Part shown: one piece after another, positions 33,582 through 42,460 of the stretch
Layout of the letters: every line of letters begins with the position of its first letter
How positions within the stretch are numbered: the stretch's first letter is position 1
Source of the DNA: Flavobacterium suaedae
GTDB taxonomy: Bacteria > Bacteroidota > Bacteroidia > Flavobacteriales > Flavobacteriaceae
Assembly (NCBI RefSeq): GCF_014642915.1
Contig: NZ_BMJE01000007.1
Span: forward strand, 62,001 to 126,000
Length of the DNA: 64,000 bases
Direction: 5' to 3'
The notes under the pieces: model-generated
Database searches by the model: none
Seen by the model: only the letters and a program-made list of their open reading frames with translations
What the model was told of the DNA's origin: nothing
Position numbers and translations under genes: made by a program

Positions 33582-33889
33582 CAGAAAACAGAGTAATCCC
33601 TGAAAAGGAACACGAAACATTTACCGAAAGGGAACTTGACAGAATAATTGAAATGGCGTGGGAAGACCGCACTCCGTTTGATGCTATTACCTATCAGTTC
33701 GGGCTTACCGAAGATAAAGTAAAAGCCTTAATGAAGCGCGAACTAAAGCCGCGCAGCTACAGGCTTTGGCGCAAACGCGTGGAGAACTGCAAAACCAAAC
33801 ACGCTAAAAAACGTAACGAAAACATCGGGCGTTTTAAATGCAGCAGGCAACGCGCTATTTCCAACAATAAAATATCTAAAAGGGCTTAG
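33554..33889 (+). CDS. DUF2805 (TIGR03643) family protein
   Basis: The core is TERELDRIIEMAWEDRTPFD followed by FGLTEDKVKALMKRELKPRS and YRLWRKRV, the family signature with an HTH-like helix pair. The C-terminus is strongly basic. The biochemical role is unknown, but it is found next to DASH cryptochromes in many Bacteroidota, as here. Its start lies inside the photolyase 3' end. Confidence 0.8.
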   Translation: MVEGGSKTVTENRVIPEKEHETFTERELDRIIEMAWEDRTPFDAITYQFGLTEDKVKALMKRELKPRSYRLWRKRVENCKTKHAKKRNENIGRFKCSRQRAISNNKISKRA

Positions 33890-33892
33890 TTT

Positions 33893-34034
33893 TATAGTCA
33901 TAAAGTTTTTAAAGTCATAAAGTTTATAAAGTTACGGGTTACGAGTTGCGTGTTACCAAAAACTGTGACTGCGACTGAAAACTATAGGGTTACCCACAAC
34001 CCGAAACTTGCAACCCACAACCAGTACCCGTTTA
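33893..34034. repeat. Composite repeat with inverted heptamer arrays
   Basis: GTT heptamers AAGTTAC, GGGTTAC, GAGTTGC, GTGTTAC fill 33929-33956. An ACTG block (AACTGTGACTGCGACTG) follows, then AAC heptamers AACCCGA, AACTTGC, AACCCAC, AACCAGT fill 33998-34025. The left and right arrays are each other's inverse in type. AAAGTCATAAAGTTT words precede them. No gene is seen in the gap. Confidence 0.8.
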
Positions 34035-34115
34035 ATAACTAATTTTTAAGAATCGTTCAGTGGTTTAACCTTATTATAAGTAGTAAATTTATAGTAACCA
34101 AATACTTATATAATT

Positions 34116-34805
34116 ATGGCTACTTATATATTTGCAGGAGCATCGTCGGCTATGGCGGTGCAGGCTGCCAAAATACTACAGGAACAAGGGCACAGCGTAA
34201 TAGGACTATCTACAAAAGAGGATAACGGTAACTATACCGAATGGCATACTATAGAGAGCTACACCTCGGGCAACTTCCCTGAAATTGAAACTACTATAGA
34301 CGGCTTGGTGTACTTTCCCGGGACTATAAACCTAAAGCCGTTTAACAGAATAAAAGAAGAAGATTTTACAAAAGACTATCAGGTAAATGCACTGGGTGCA
34401 GCAAGCTTTGCGCAAGCCTACCTAAATAACCTAAAACAAGCCGAAAACCCTGCTATAGTGTTTATAAGTACGGTTGCGGTAACAACAGGAATGCCTTTTC
34501 ATGCATCAATAGCTATGGCGAAAGCTGCGGTAGAGGGGTTAACCCGTTCGCTTGCTGCGGAGCTTGCGCCTAAAGTAAGAGTGAATTGTGTAGCACCATC
34601 GCTTACTGATACGCCATTGGCAGGGCGTTTACTGGGCTCAGATGATAAAGCTGAAGCAGCCAAAACCCGAAACCCTATGAAGAAAATTGGTACACCTGAT
34701 GACTTAGCGCAGTCCATAACATTTTTACTGAGTGATAAGGCAAGCTGGGTAACAGGTCAGGTACTGGCGGTAGATGGCGGAATGAATGTATTAAAGCCGC
34801 TGTAA
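34116..34805 (+). CDS. Short-chain dehydrogenase-like protein lacking catalytic Tyr
   Basis: The Rossmann fold is visible (ATYIFAGASSAMAVQAAKIL), with N91 in VNALG, S118 in VFISTVA and K136 in AMAKAAVEG. The residue four before the lysine, normally the catalytic tyrosine, is I132, so classical oxidoreductase chemistry is doubtful. A C-terminal WVTGQVLAVDGGMNV is typical of SDR enzymes. Its place after cryptochrome and DUF2805 genes is a recurring flavobacterial neighbourhood. Likely substrate unknown. Confidence 0.8.
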   Translation: MATYIFAGASSAMAVQAAKILQEQGHSVIGLSTKEDNGNYTEWHTIESYTSGNFPEIETTIDGLVYFPGTINLKPFNRIKEEDFTKDYQVNALGAASFAQAYLNNLKQAENPAIVFISTVAVTTGMPFHASIAMAKAAVEGLTRSLAAELAPKVRVNCVAPSLTDTPLAGRLLGSDDKAEAAKTRNPMKKIGTPDDLAQSITFLLSDKASWVTGQVLAVDGGMNVLKPL

Positions 34806-34868
34806 TACGACTGAAAACAGTATACTTTAACCTAATTGGTATATTGGTAATCTGAGGGTTTTACAGGT

Positions 34869-35444
34869 TTATCGCTGTCCTGAAAACTGATAGGTTTTAT
34901 TAGGTGTTACACATAAATCCAGTTGAATATCCGTAGGGTCGTTAGGGATAGTTTTTGGTTCGGCATCAAAAAAGCTAAGCCCTATTTTAATAACATCTTT
35001 TCGGCATTTGGCTAAAAATCGGTCGTAAAAACCCTTACCATACCCCGTTCGGTTGCCGTAAATATCAAAAGCCAGCATGGGTACAAAAACCACATCCAGC
35101 TTTTCGGTAGGTACTTCCAGTCCGTCAATAGGTTCGGGAATACCGTATTGGTTTTTCATAATGCGCGTGTTATCCGTAAGCAGGTAATGCGTCATGCTGT
35201 ACGTCTCAAAATCTGACCTTGCTATCACCGTTTCCTTATCCTTACCCGCTAATATTTGTAGAATAAAATCGGTATGCACTTCTTTTTGTTCTTCTATACT
35301 TAAAAATAAATGGTAGTAGGTTTTATCCCAAATAGGCAGCTTAAGCAGGTTATTGGCAATAATAAGGCTTTTCTCCTCTACCTCCTCAATACTCATGTCT
35401 TGGCGTAGTTTACGGTACTTAGTGCGCAATTCTTTTTTAGTCAT
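34869..35444 (-). CDS. 5-formyltetrahydrofolate cyclo-ligase
   Basis: The enzyme converts 5-formyl-THF to 5,10-methenyl-THF with ATP. Signature GNRTGYGKGFYDRFL is the nucleotide-binding loop near residues 130-145, and the N-terminal KKELRTKYRKLRQDMS is typical. Length of 191 residues is normal. It is read leftward between repeat-containing gaps. No gene overlaps it. Confidence 0.9.
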   Translation of the reverse strand: MTKKELRTKYRKLRQDMSIEEVEEKSLIIANNLLKLPIWDKTYYHLFLSIEEQKEVHTDFILQILAGKDKETVIARSDFETYSMTHYLLTDNTRIMKNQYGIPEPIDGLEVPTEKLDVVFVPMLAFDIYGNRTGYGKGFYDRFLAKCRKDVIKIGLSFFDAEPKTIPNDPTDIQLDLCVTPNKTYQFSGQR

Positions 35445-35456
35445 GCTGCAAAGGTA

Positions 35457-35577
35457 GTGTTTAGTTTATAGTTTAGGTAGTTTTCAGTCTCAGTCTCAGT
35501 TTTCAGTTGTACTGCATGTTGAAACTGAAAACTGTTTACTTTAACTATTTACAGTGACTGTTAACTGCGACTAAATT
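35457..35577. repeat. ACTG-type repeat with 12-base inverted arms
   Basis: CAGTTTTCAGTT (35497-35508) and its exact inverse AACTGAAAACTG (35523-35534) enclose 14 bases. CAGTCT-type and ACTGTTAACTGCGACT words flank them. It fills the gap between two minus-strand genes. Confidence 0.75.
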
Positions 35578-36543
35578 TTATTCCGCCAACTTTTGCGAGA
35601 TATGGAAAATAGCATCGCCCTGGTACACTATAGAAGCATCGTTACTGTTAATAATATACCCCGCGTTAGGTGCTTTAACCAAGTGTTCAAACTTACCGAA
35701 AGGGTCGGTTATTGTGGCGATAGGCTCGCCTTTTTCTACCAGTTTGCCTACGGGAGTATGATTCTGAAACAGCCCTGAGTAATTCGCCCTAACCCAACCC
35801 GAGCGTTCTATATAAACGCTTGGTTTATCGGCAGGTTTTACTTCTTTTTTCGGGTTAAGCATATCTAAATGTTCTAAAAAGCGTTTTGTGCCGCGTACCC
35901 CTTCCTGAGTGATGTCTTTATCAATATCCATTGATTTTCCACCTTCAAATAAAAGTATTTTAACGCCAAGTTTACCACAAGCATTACGGAAAGACCCTGC
36001 AATGTTTTTAGAGTACAGCGTAAACGGTGCGTTAAACACATCCGAAAGTTCTTTAAGTTCGGGATTGTTGGGTACTATGCGGATTTGTGCTGCATTAAAT
36101 CGGCTTGCACCCCCAGCGTGGAAGTCAATACAATAGTCAACACTTGGCATTACCTCTTTAATTAAGTGCCATGCAAAACGCGAAGCAAGCGAACCCCTTG
36201 CACTACCAGGGAACATCCTGTTGAGGTCACGCCCATCGGGGAACTCTCGGCTTTTATTTACAAACCCGAAAATGTTTATAACGGGTATACAAATGATAGT
36301 ACCGCGCTTCGGTTTATTTATTTTACGCACTATAATTTGGCGTACAATCTCGGTTCCGTTTATTTCATCGCCGTGCAAACCGGCTGTGAGTAATACTACA
36401 GGACCATCGTATTTAGAGCGTTCTATAATAATTGGCACTTTAAGCCTTGTCATGGTGTGCAGGCGTGCAATTTCCATATTTAGGGTTATGCTCTCGCCGG
36501 GATAAATGGTTTCGCCCAGTACGGTTACCTTTTTGTACGACAT
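35578..36543 (-). CDS. Succinylglutamate desuccinylase/aspartoacylase-family protein (M14-like)
   Basis: Zinc-binding GLHGDEINGTE gives H57 and E60, and CIDFHAGGAS supplies the next histidine. The C-terminal ~70 residues (SGWVRANYSGLFQNHTPVGK) add the beta domain of this family. It may cleave an N-acyl amino acid or other amide; the exact substrate cannot be told. 321 residues fits. It starts close to a repeat-filled gap shared with the divergent Fic gene. Confidence 0.82.
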   Translation of the reverse strand: MSYKKVTVLGETIYPGESITLNMEIARLHTMTRLKVPIIIERSKYDGPVVLLTAGLHGDEINGTEIVRQIIVRKINKPKRGTIICIPVINIFGFVNKSREFPDGRDLNRMFPGSARGSLASRFAWHLIKEVMPSVDYCIDFHAGGASRFNAAQIRIVPNNPELKELSDVFNAPFTLYSKNIAGSFRNACGKLGVKILLFEGGKSMDIDKDITQEGVRGTKRFLEHLDMLNPKKEVKPADKPSVYIERSGWVRANYSGLFQNHTPVGKLVEKGEPIATITDPFGKFEHLVKAPNAGYIINSNDASIVYQGDAIFHISQKLAE

Positions 36544-36587
36544 AAATTTACAGTTGCGTTAACTGTGTAAAGATAGGGTATTTCGTG

Positions 36588-36730
36588 TTTTTTAGTTCTC
36601 AGTCGCAGTATATAGTTTACAGTTTAGTGTTGCGGGTTTTAAGTTTTGTGTTACGGGTTAAAAGTTACGTGTTTCAGTAAACTGTGACTGCAACTGGAAA
36701 CTTTATATAGTTTCGTGTTACGAGTTACGC
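36588..36730. repeat. Heptamer-array repeat upstream of the Fic gene
   Basis: Seven contiguous heptamers occupy 36627-36675: GTGTTGC, GGGTTTT, AAGTTTT, GTGTTAC, GGGTTAA, AAGTTAC, GTGTTTC, all with GTT at positions 3-5. They are preceded by TCTCAGTCGCAGT and followed by an AACTGTGACTGCAACTG block, then GTTACGAGTTACGC leading into the hairpin arm at 36731. Confidence 0.85.
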
Positions 36731-36770
36731 GTCATTGCGAGCGCAGTGCAACGGAGCGTGGCAATCTTTT
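36731..36770. repeat. Left hairpin arm flanking the Fic gene
   Basis: The arm begins GTCATTGCGAG and ends GTGGCAATCTTTT. The arm at 38121-38152 downstream of Fic is its inverse at both ends (11 and 13 bases). In the closed copy at 44699-44779 the same two arms are only ~10 bases apart. Translating through this arm gives RHCERSATERGNL, a peptide that reflects the repeat rather than a protein. Confidence 0.75.
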
Positions 36771-36807
36771 GCAGTTTTATGTATATTTACAGGAATATTG
36801 TAATACT

Positions 36808-38118
36808 ATGGAAGATATTCTTAAAGCAAGGCAATTAAAGGAAGAGTTAGATGCATTACGTCCGATTGATAAGATTCAGGAAGATAGAATAATGCAAAAA
36901 TTCCGACTGGATTGGAATTACCATTCTAATAACCTTGAAGGAAATTCGCTTACCTATGGCGAAACCAAAGCATTGCTTTTGCATGGTGTTACAGCACAGG
37001 GTAAACCATTAAAAGACCATTTTGAAGTTACAGGGCATAACGAAGCTATTAACTGGGTGCTGGACATGGTTAAGGGAGACAGACCGCTTACAGAAAATTT
37101 TATAAGGGAATTACATACTTTATTGCTTAAAGAGCCTTATGAGGTAGATGCCATTACCCCTGATGGAAAACCCACGAAGAAAAAAATAAATGTGGGGAGC
37201 TATAAAAGCAGCCCAAACCATGTGGAAACTAAAACAGGTGAAATATTTTATTTTGCTACGCCGGAGGACACTCCTGCAAAAATGAGTGACCTTATGCAGT
37301 GGTATAACGATAAAATTGCTCAGGATGAGGTAACTTCTATACTTTTAGCAGCAGAATTTCATTACAGGTTTATATTAATACACCCTTTTGATGACGGTAA
37401 CGGGCGTACAGCACGTATACTGATGAACTTTATTTTAATGAAGTTTGGTTACCCACCAGTAATTGTAAAAACGGAAGATAAAGAAAACTACTATAGAGTT
37501 TTACGACTTGCAGACACGGGTAATTTACAGGCTTTTGTTGATTATATAGCACAAAACCTTGTGCATTCTTTGGAAATAATGATTGCTGGAGCTAAAGGCG
37601 AAAGCATTGAAGAGCCTGATGATATTGATAAGCAGATAGCATTATTAGAGAAACGATTGGCAGGTTATGGAGATCAAATTGAAAAGGAGAAATCACTTGA
37701 AACAATAAACGATATTTATCAAAATACTATTCTAAAATTAGCAGAGAGGCTTCAACTTAAATTACAGCCTTTTGAAAAGCACTATTTAGAGAAAAATATT
37801 TTTTTCATTATAGATGATGTTTCTTACTCCTATTATTTAAATCAATGCCCTCTCTTTTTTACAGAGCAAAAAAGAGAAATAAGATTACATGTTAGTTATC
37901 GTTCAATAAATAAACAAAAGTTACACGGTTTTAGTTTTTTTTCTGATATTGTTTTTGATTTTAAGCAATATAATTACTCTGTTCACTTACATGATAACCG
38001 AGAGTTTTATACCAAATTTTATGAAAACTTAAATGATAGTGAGATTGATGAGATAATTAAATTTGTGATTAATCAACATAATAAATCTTTAGAAGAAACT
38101 CTAAGTAGAAAAAACTAA
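36808..38118 (+). CDS. Fic-domain protein, class II self-inhibited
   Basis: Fic proteins usually transfer AMP to hydroxyls of target proteins. The active motif HPFDDGNGR spans H192-R200. The N-terminal inhibitory motif (S/T)xxxE(G/N) is present as S40-N-N-L-E44-G45, which would block activity until relieved. After ~300 residues comes a C-terminal domain of ~135 residues (LQPFEKHYLEKNIFFIIDD) not found in short Fic proteins, with no known name. The ATG at 36808 is chosen because the upstream extension would be translated repeat. Repeat arms flank it on both sides. Confidence 0.85.
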   Translation: MEDILKARQLKEELDALRPIDKIQEDRIMQKFRLDWNYHSNNLEGNSLTYGETKALLLHGVTAQGKPLKDHFEVTGHNEAINWVLDMVKGDRPLTENFIRELHTLLLKEPYEVDAITPDGKPTKKKINVGSYKSSPNHVETKTGEIFYFATPEDTPAKMSDLMQWYNDKIAQDEVTSILLAAEFHYRFILIHPFDDGNGRTARILMNFILMKFGYPPVIVKTEDKENYYRVLRLADTGNLQAFVDYIAQNLVHSLEIMIAGAKGESIEEPDDIDKQIALLEKRLAGYGDQIEKEKSLETINDIYQNTILKLAERLQLKLQPFEKHYLEKNIFFIIDDVSYSYYLNQCPLFFTEQKREIRLHVSYRSINKQKLHGFSFFSDIVFDFKQYNYSVHLHDNREFYTKFYENLNDSEIDEIIKFVINQHNKSLEETLSRKN

Positions 38119-38120
38119 AA

Positions 38121-38152
38121 AAGATTGCCACGTCGTACCTCCTCGCAATGAC
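38121..38152. repeat. Right hairpin arm downstream of the Fic gene
   Basis: The 31 bases 38122-38152 are identical to 44749-44779. Read on the minus strand they begin GTCATTGCGAG and end GTGGCAATCT, matching the ends of the arm at 36731-36770. It starts 3 bases after the Fic stop codon. Confidence 0.8.
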
Positions 38153-38316
38153 GTAACCCTTAACCCTATAAAGTTTGCAGTCGCAGTCACAGTTTGTAGA
38201 AACCCGCAACCCTTAACCTGTAACCTTTAACCCGCAACCAATACCTTTTGCCTAACAACTAACAAAAACTTTATAAACTTTCAACTTTAGGACTTTACAA
38301 ACTTTAGGACTTTAAT
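38153..38316. repeat. AAC heptamer and ACTTTA arrays between Fic and uvrC
   Basis: Contiguous heptamers CCCGCAA, CCCTTAA, CCTGTAA, CCTTTAA, CCCGCAA occupy 38203-38237, the inverse type of the GTT array upstream of Fic. Before them is GCAGTCGCAGTCACAG; after them AACTTTAT, AAACTTTC, AACTTTAG, GACTTTAC units run up to 38316. No gene is seen. Confidence 0.85.
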
Positions 38317-38318
38317 AC

Positions 38319-38326
38319 TAACTTTG
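38319..38326 (+). promoter_or_regulatory. uvrC: -7 box TAACTTTG directly before uvrC
   Basis: TAACTTTG matches TAnnTTTG and ends 4 bases before the uvrC ATG, so a transcript from it would be leaderless or nearly so. The -33 region falls inside the ACTTTA array; no TTG sits at 19 bases. Confidence 0.45.
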
Positions 38327-38330
38327 CACT

Positions 38331-40127
38331 ATGCAAACGCCGTTGGAACTTCAGGTACAAACCCTGCCGGACAGCCCGGGGGTATATCAGTATTTCGATA
38401 AAGATGATAAACTGCTCTATGTAGGGAAAGCCAAGAACCTTAAAAAGAGGGTGGCATCGTATTTTAATAAGGTGAATGACTCAGGGCGCATACGGGTAAT
38501 GGTACGTAAAATAGCCCGTATAAAACACATTGTCGTGCCTACCGAAAGCGAAGCCCTGCTACTGGAAAACAATCTGATTAAAAACCTGCAACCCCGCTAC
38601 AACGTACTGCTTAAGGACGACAAAAGTTACCCTTGGATTTGCATTAAAAGAGAACCTTTTTCGCGTGTGTTTGCTACCCGAAATGTAATAAAAGACGGTT
38701 CGGAGTATTTTGGTCCTTATACCTCGTTTAAAACCGTAAATACCCTGCTCGACCTTATAAAAGAGCTATACCCGCTACGTACCTGTAATTACGACCTTAG
38801 CCCCGGTAATATCCGTTCAGGGAAGTATAAGGTATGTTTGGAGTATCATATTGGCAATTGCAAAGGACCTTGCGAGGGGCACGAACCTTTATCCGAATAC
38901 CAACGCCATGTAGATGCTATTCGTGAGATATTAAAAGGGAACTTTAAAGACAGTTTAAAAGACTTCCGTACCCACATGCAGCAACTGGCTGCCGATATGA
39001 AATTTGAGGAAGCTCAGCAGATAAAAGAAAAAATTGAGGTGCTGGAAAATTATCAGTCGCGCAGTACGGTGTTTAACCCTCGCATTAATAACCTAGATGT
39101 GTTTAGTGTTATTAGCGACGAGAGTATGGCGTATGTCAACTTTATACAAGTGTCGCATGGTGCCATTGTGCGCTCGCACACTATGGAAATTAAAAAGAAA
39201 CTGGACGAGCCCGATGATGAACTGTTGCAAATTGCTGCGGTGGAACTCAGGGAGCGTTTCAATTTACAGGCAAAGCAAATACTGGCGAATCACCCGATTG
39301 ACTTAGGCGAAAAAATACAAGTTACCGTGCCCAAGCTGGGCGATAAAAAACAAATACTTGACCTGAGTGTGCGCAATGCCCGTTTTTACAGGATGGATCA
39401 GCTAAAACAAATAAAAATAGTTGACCCCGAAAGGCACACTAAGCGCATTATGGCGCAAATGAAAAAAGACTTGCGCCTGCCCGAAGAACCCCGCCATATA
39501 GAGTGTTTTGATAACAGTAATATTCAGGGTACAAACCCTGTTGCGGCATGTGTAGTGTTTAAAGATGGTAAGCCGAGTAAGAAAGATTACCGCCACTTCA
39601 ATATAAAAACAGTAGAAGGTCCTAACGATTTTGCCAGTATGGAAGAGGTAGTTTTCCGCCGTTATCGCAGGCTATTGCAGGAAGGCGAGCCATTGCCGCA
39701 ACTTATTATTATTGACGGTGGTAAGGGGCAATTATCTTCTGCGTTAAAAAGTCTTGAGGTTTTGGGGTTGCGTGGTAAAATTACTATTTTAGGCATTGCA
39801 AAAAGGCTGGAAGAAATATTCTATCCGGGGGACTCTGTTCCGCTGTATTTAGATAAGAAATCCGAGACGCTGAAGGTCATCCAACACCTGCGTAACGAGG
39901 CACACCGTTTTGGTATTACACACCATCGCGATAAGCGCAGCAAAAGTGCTTTAAAAACATCGGTAGAAGAAATACCCGGTATTGGCGAAAAAACAATGGT
40001 GTCGTTATTAAAACAGTTTAAATCGGTTAAACGATTAAAAGAAGCCACCGAAGAAGATATTGCCAAAGTAATAGGCCCTGCCAAAGCAAAAAAAATTACA
40101 GACTACTATAAAAAACAGTCCAACTGA
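38331..40127 (+). CDS. uvrC: Excinuclease ABC subunit C
   Basis: The GIY-YIG nuclease (SPGVYQYFDKDDKLLYVGKA) is at the N-terminus, the UVR motif region around FEEAQQIKEKIEVLENYQSR in the middle, the RNase H-like nuclease with DGGKGQLSSAL later, and HhH motifs (EIPGIGEKTMVSLLKQF) at the end. UvrC makes both incisions in nucleotide excision repair. 598 residues is full length. The last base of its stop is shared with the next gene's ATG (TGATG). Confidence 0.95.
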   Translation: MQTPLELQVQTLPDSPGVYQYFDKDDKLLYVGKAKNLKKRVASYFNKVNDSGRIRVMVRKIARIKHIVVPTESEALLLENNLIKNLQPRYNVLLKDDKSYPWICIKREPFSRVFATRNVIKDGSEYFGPYTSFKTVNTLLDLIKELYPLRTCNYDLSPGNIRSGKYKVCLEYHIGNCKGPCEGHEPLSEYQRHVDAIREILKGNFKDSLKDFRTHMQQLAADMKFEEAQQIKEKIEVLENYQSRSTVFNPRINNLDVFSVISDESMAYVNFIQVSHGAIVRSHTMEIKKKLDEPDDELLQIAAVELRERFNLQAKQILANHPIDLGEKIQVTVPKLGDKKQILDLSVRNARFYRMDQLKQIKIVDPERHTKRIMAQMKKDLRLPEEPRHIECFDNSNIQGTNPVAACVVFKDGKPSKKDYRHFNIKTVEGPNDFASMEEVVFRRYRRLLQEGEPLPQLIIIDGGKGQLSSALKSLEVLGLRGKITILGIAKRLEEIFYPGDSVPLYLDKKSETLKVIQHLRNEAHRFGITHHRDKRSKSALKTSVEEIPGIGEKTMVSLLKQFKSVKRLKEATEEDIAKVIGPAKAKKITDYYKKQSN

Positions 40128-42331
40128 TGAAAACTAAAATCCTCCTGTTATTATGCTTACTATTTTTTGCTACAATAACGGCTCAGGCGCAGGAGGAGGA
40201 TGAGGACAGACCTAAAATAGGTTTGGTACTTAGTGGCGGTGGCGCCAAAGGGTTAGCCCATATAGGCGTACTTAAAGTACTGGAAGAAGCAGGTATAGAA
40301 GTAGACTATATAGGCGGTACCAGTATGGGTGCTATAGTGGGCGGTTTGTATGCCGCAGGACATTCGGCACAGGAGTTAGACTCTATTTTTAACTCGCTGG
40401 ATGCCGATGCCTTAATACAGGATTTTACTCCAAGAGGTTCCAAGAGTTTTTTCGAAAAACGTAACGATGAGCTATATGCGCTTACACTCCCGTTTAAGGG
40501 GTTTAAGCTGGGTATCCCTACGGCTATATCCAAAGGGTTGTATAACTATACTACCGTAAACCGCCTTACGGATAATGTGCGTCATATAAGGGATTTCAGT
40601 TGCCTGCCTATACCTTTTGTGTGTATTGCTACTGATGTGGAGACAGGGGAGGAAATAGTGCTTAATCATGGGGTGCTTGCCGATGCTATACTTGCCAGTG
40701 GGGCATTCCCGTCATTATACTACCCTGTAGAAATTGAGGGCAGGTTGCTTATAGATGGCGGTGTAACCAACAATTACCCTGTAGAAGAGGTAAGAAAAAT
40801 GGGTGCCGACATTATTATTGGGGTAGATGTACAAGATGGACTTAAAGACCGTGACCATATAAAAGGAGCTACGGGCATACTGGTACAGATTAATAACTAC
40901 CAGATGATTAAAAAAATGGAAGCCAAGCGTAAGGCAACCGATATTTATATAAAACCTGATATTTCAGGATATACGGTTATTTCATTTGATGAAGGAAGGG
41001 AAATAATAGATGAAGGAGAGAAGTCCGCACGAATGATTTTAGAACAACTTAAAACACTGGGCACAGGAGAGCCTTTAAACAAAAAAGCTATTCAGGTTGC
41101 TGATTCTATTACGGTTGAAGCTATAAATATTGATGGTATTAATAATTATACAAGGGCTTATGTAATAGGTAAGCTAAATTTTAAGCCGGGTACTAAAATA
41201 TCGTACACTAAGTTTAACAAGGGGATAAGCAACCTTAATGCTACCCAAAACTTTACTACCATAAGTTATAATTTTACCGAAGGCGATTATGAAGATGAGG
41301 GTGATGTTTTAAACCTCAATTTAAAGGAAAACCCTATAAACCGCTACCTGAAATTCGGTATGCATTACGATGGGCTTTACAAAAGCGGGGTGCTGGTAAA
41401 CGTTACCCAAAAAAACCTGCTTTGGCGAAATGATGTAGCCTCGGCAGATGTTATACTGGGCGATAACTTCCGTTATATATTTAACTATTATATGGATAAC
41501 GGTTTTTATATCAGCTATGGGCTTCGTTCCTCCTTATATGGTTTTAATCGTAATATAAATGCCGATTTTATAGATGAAAGCTTGGCAATTAATGCGGTAA
41601 ATGTTGATTTTACAGATATAACGCATCAAGCATATGTGCAAACCATATTTGCTCAAAAGTTTATGCTGGGTGGCGGTGCCGAGTTTAAACGCCTTAAAAT
41701 AAAATCGGAAACTGTAGGTACTGCCAATGTTTTTGATGACAGTGATTACTTGTCTGCTTACGGTTATATTAAGTTCGATTCATATGATAATCGCTATTAC
41801 CCTAACGAAGGTTGGTACTTTGCAGGGGAAGCAAAATGGTATTTGTACTCAAGTGATTATACCGGTATGTTTGACCGCTTTAGTATTTTAAAAGCACAAA
41901 CGGGTAAGGCTGTAAGCTTAGGCTATAACTTAACGGTAGAGCTTGAGGCAGAAACAGGACTTTCTATAGGAGAGGAAACGGTAGGTTTCTTTGATTTTAT
42001 ACTGGGGGGTTACGGCTACCAACCTGTAGATAATATACGTCCGTTTTTCGGTTACGATTTTTTAAGCGTATCGGGGAACAGTTACCTGAAAGGTGCTGCT
42101 ACTTTAGACTGGGAGTTTTACAAAAAAAACCACATTAATTTTGCTGCAAATTATGCCAATTTAGGTAATAATTTGTTTGAAGAGGGGGAAATACTATCGA
42201 TACCGCAATTTAGCGGATATGCTGTTGGGTATGGCATGGAAACCATTATTGGTCCTATTGAGATTAAGCATACATGGTCTCCTGAAACAGACAAGCACTA
42301 TACCTGGTTTAGCGTTGGCTACAGGTTCTAG
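40127..42331 (+). CDS. Patatin-like phospholipase with outer-membrane barrel
   Basis: A signal peptide (ILLLLCLLFFATITAQAQ) precedes a patatin domain: GGGAKG oxyanion hole, nucleophile S66 in GTSMGA and D210 in DGG. After residue ~330 come a POTRA-like segment (DSITVEAINIDGINNYTRAY) and a beta-barrel ending in WFSVGYRF with a terminal aromatic, a PlpD-like (type Vd) architecture seen in many Bacteroidota. It may be a surface or periplasmic lipase. It is translationally coupled to uvrC by a one-base overlap. Confidence 0.88.
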   Translation: MKTKILLLLCLLFFATITAQAQEEDEDRPKIGLVLSGGGAKGLAHIGVLKVLEEAGIEVDYIGGTSMGAIVGGLYAAGHSAQELDSIFNSLDADALIQDFTPRGSKSFFEKRNDELYALTLPFKGFKLGIPTAISKGLYNYTTVNRLTDNVRHIRDFSCLPIPFVCIATDVETGEEIVLNHGVLADAILASGAFPSLYYPVEIEGRLLIDGGVTNNYPVEEVRKMGADIIIGVDVQDGLKDRDHIKGATGILVQINNYQMIKKMEAKRKATDIYIKPDISGYTVISFDEGREIIDEGEKSARMILEQLKTLGTGEPLNKKAIQVADSITVEAINIDGINNYTRAYVIGKLNFKPGTKISYTKFNKGISNLNATQNFTTISYNFTEGDYEDEGDVLNLNLKENPINRYLKFGMHYDGLYKSGVLVNVTQKNLLWRNDVASADVILGDNFRYIFNYYMDNGFYISYGLRSSLYGFNRNINADFIDESLAINAVNVDFTDITHQAYVQTIFAQKFMLGGGAEFKRLKIKSETVGTANVFDDSDYLSAYGYIKFDSYDNRYYPNEGWYFAGEAKWYLYSSDYTGMFDRFSILKAQTGKAVSLGYNLTVELEAETGLSIGEETVGFFDFILGGYGYQPVDNIRPFFGYDFLSVSGNSYLKGAATLDWEFYKKNHINFAANYANLGNNLFEEGEILSIPQFSGYAVGYGMETIIGPIEIKHTWSPETDKHYTWFSVGYRF

Positions 42332-42460
42332 TGCTTGCGGATATAAATGGTTTTGATTGGTGTTCTTATGTTGCTTTATTTTCTTCTTTTACTTTAATTC
42401 TAAAGAAGAAAGTAAATGTATATCATTACCGATTATTTAGCGACGTGTATAACGCAGTAA

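Noticed and set aside
36715-36807. Upstream in-frame extension of the Fic gene
   Set aside because: The extra residues are a translation of the repeat arm (RHCERSATERGNL), so the ATG at 36808 is preferred.
36588-38316. Insertion sequence
   Set aside because: Arms are inverted but no transposase is encoded between them; Fic is the only gene and no target duplication is evident.
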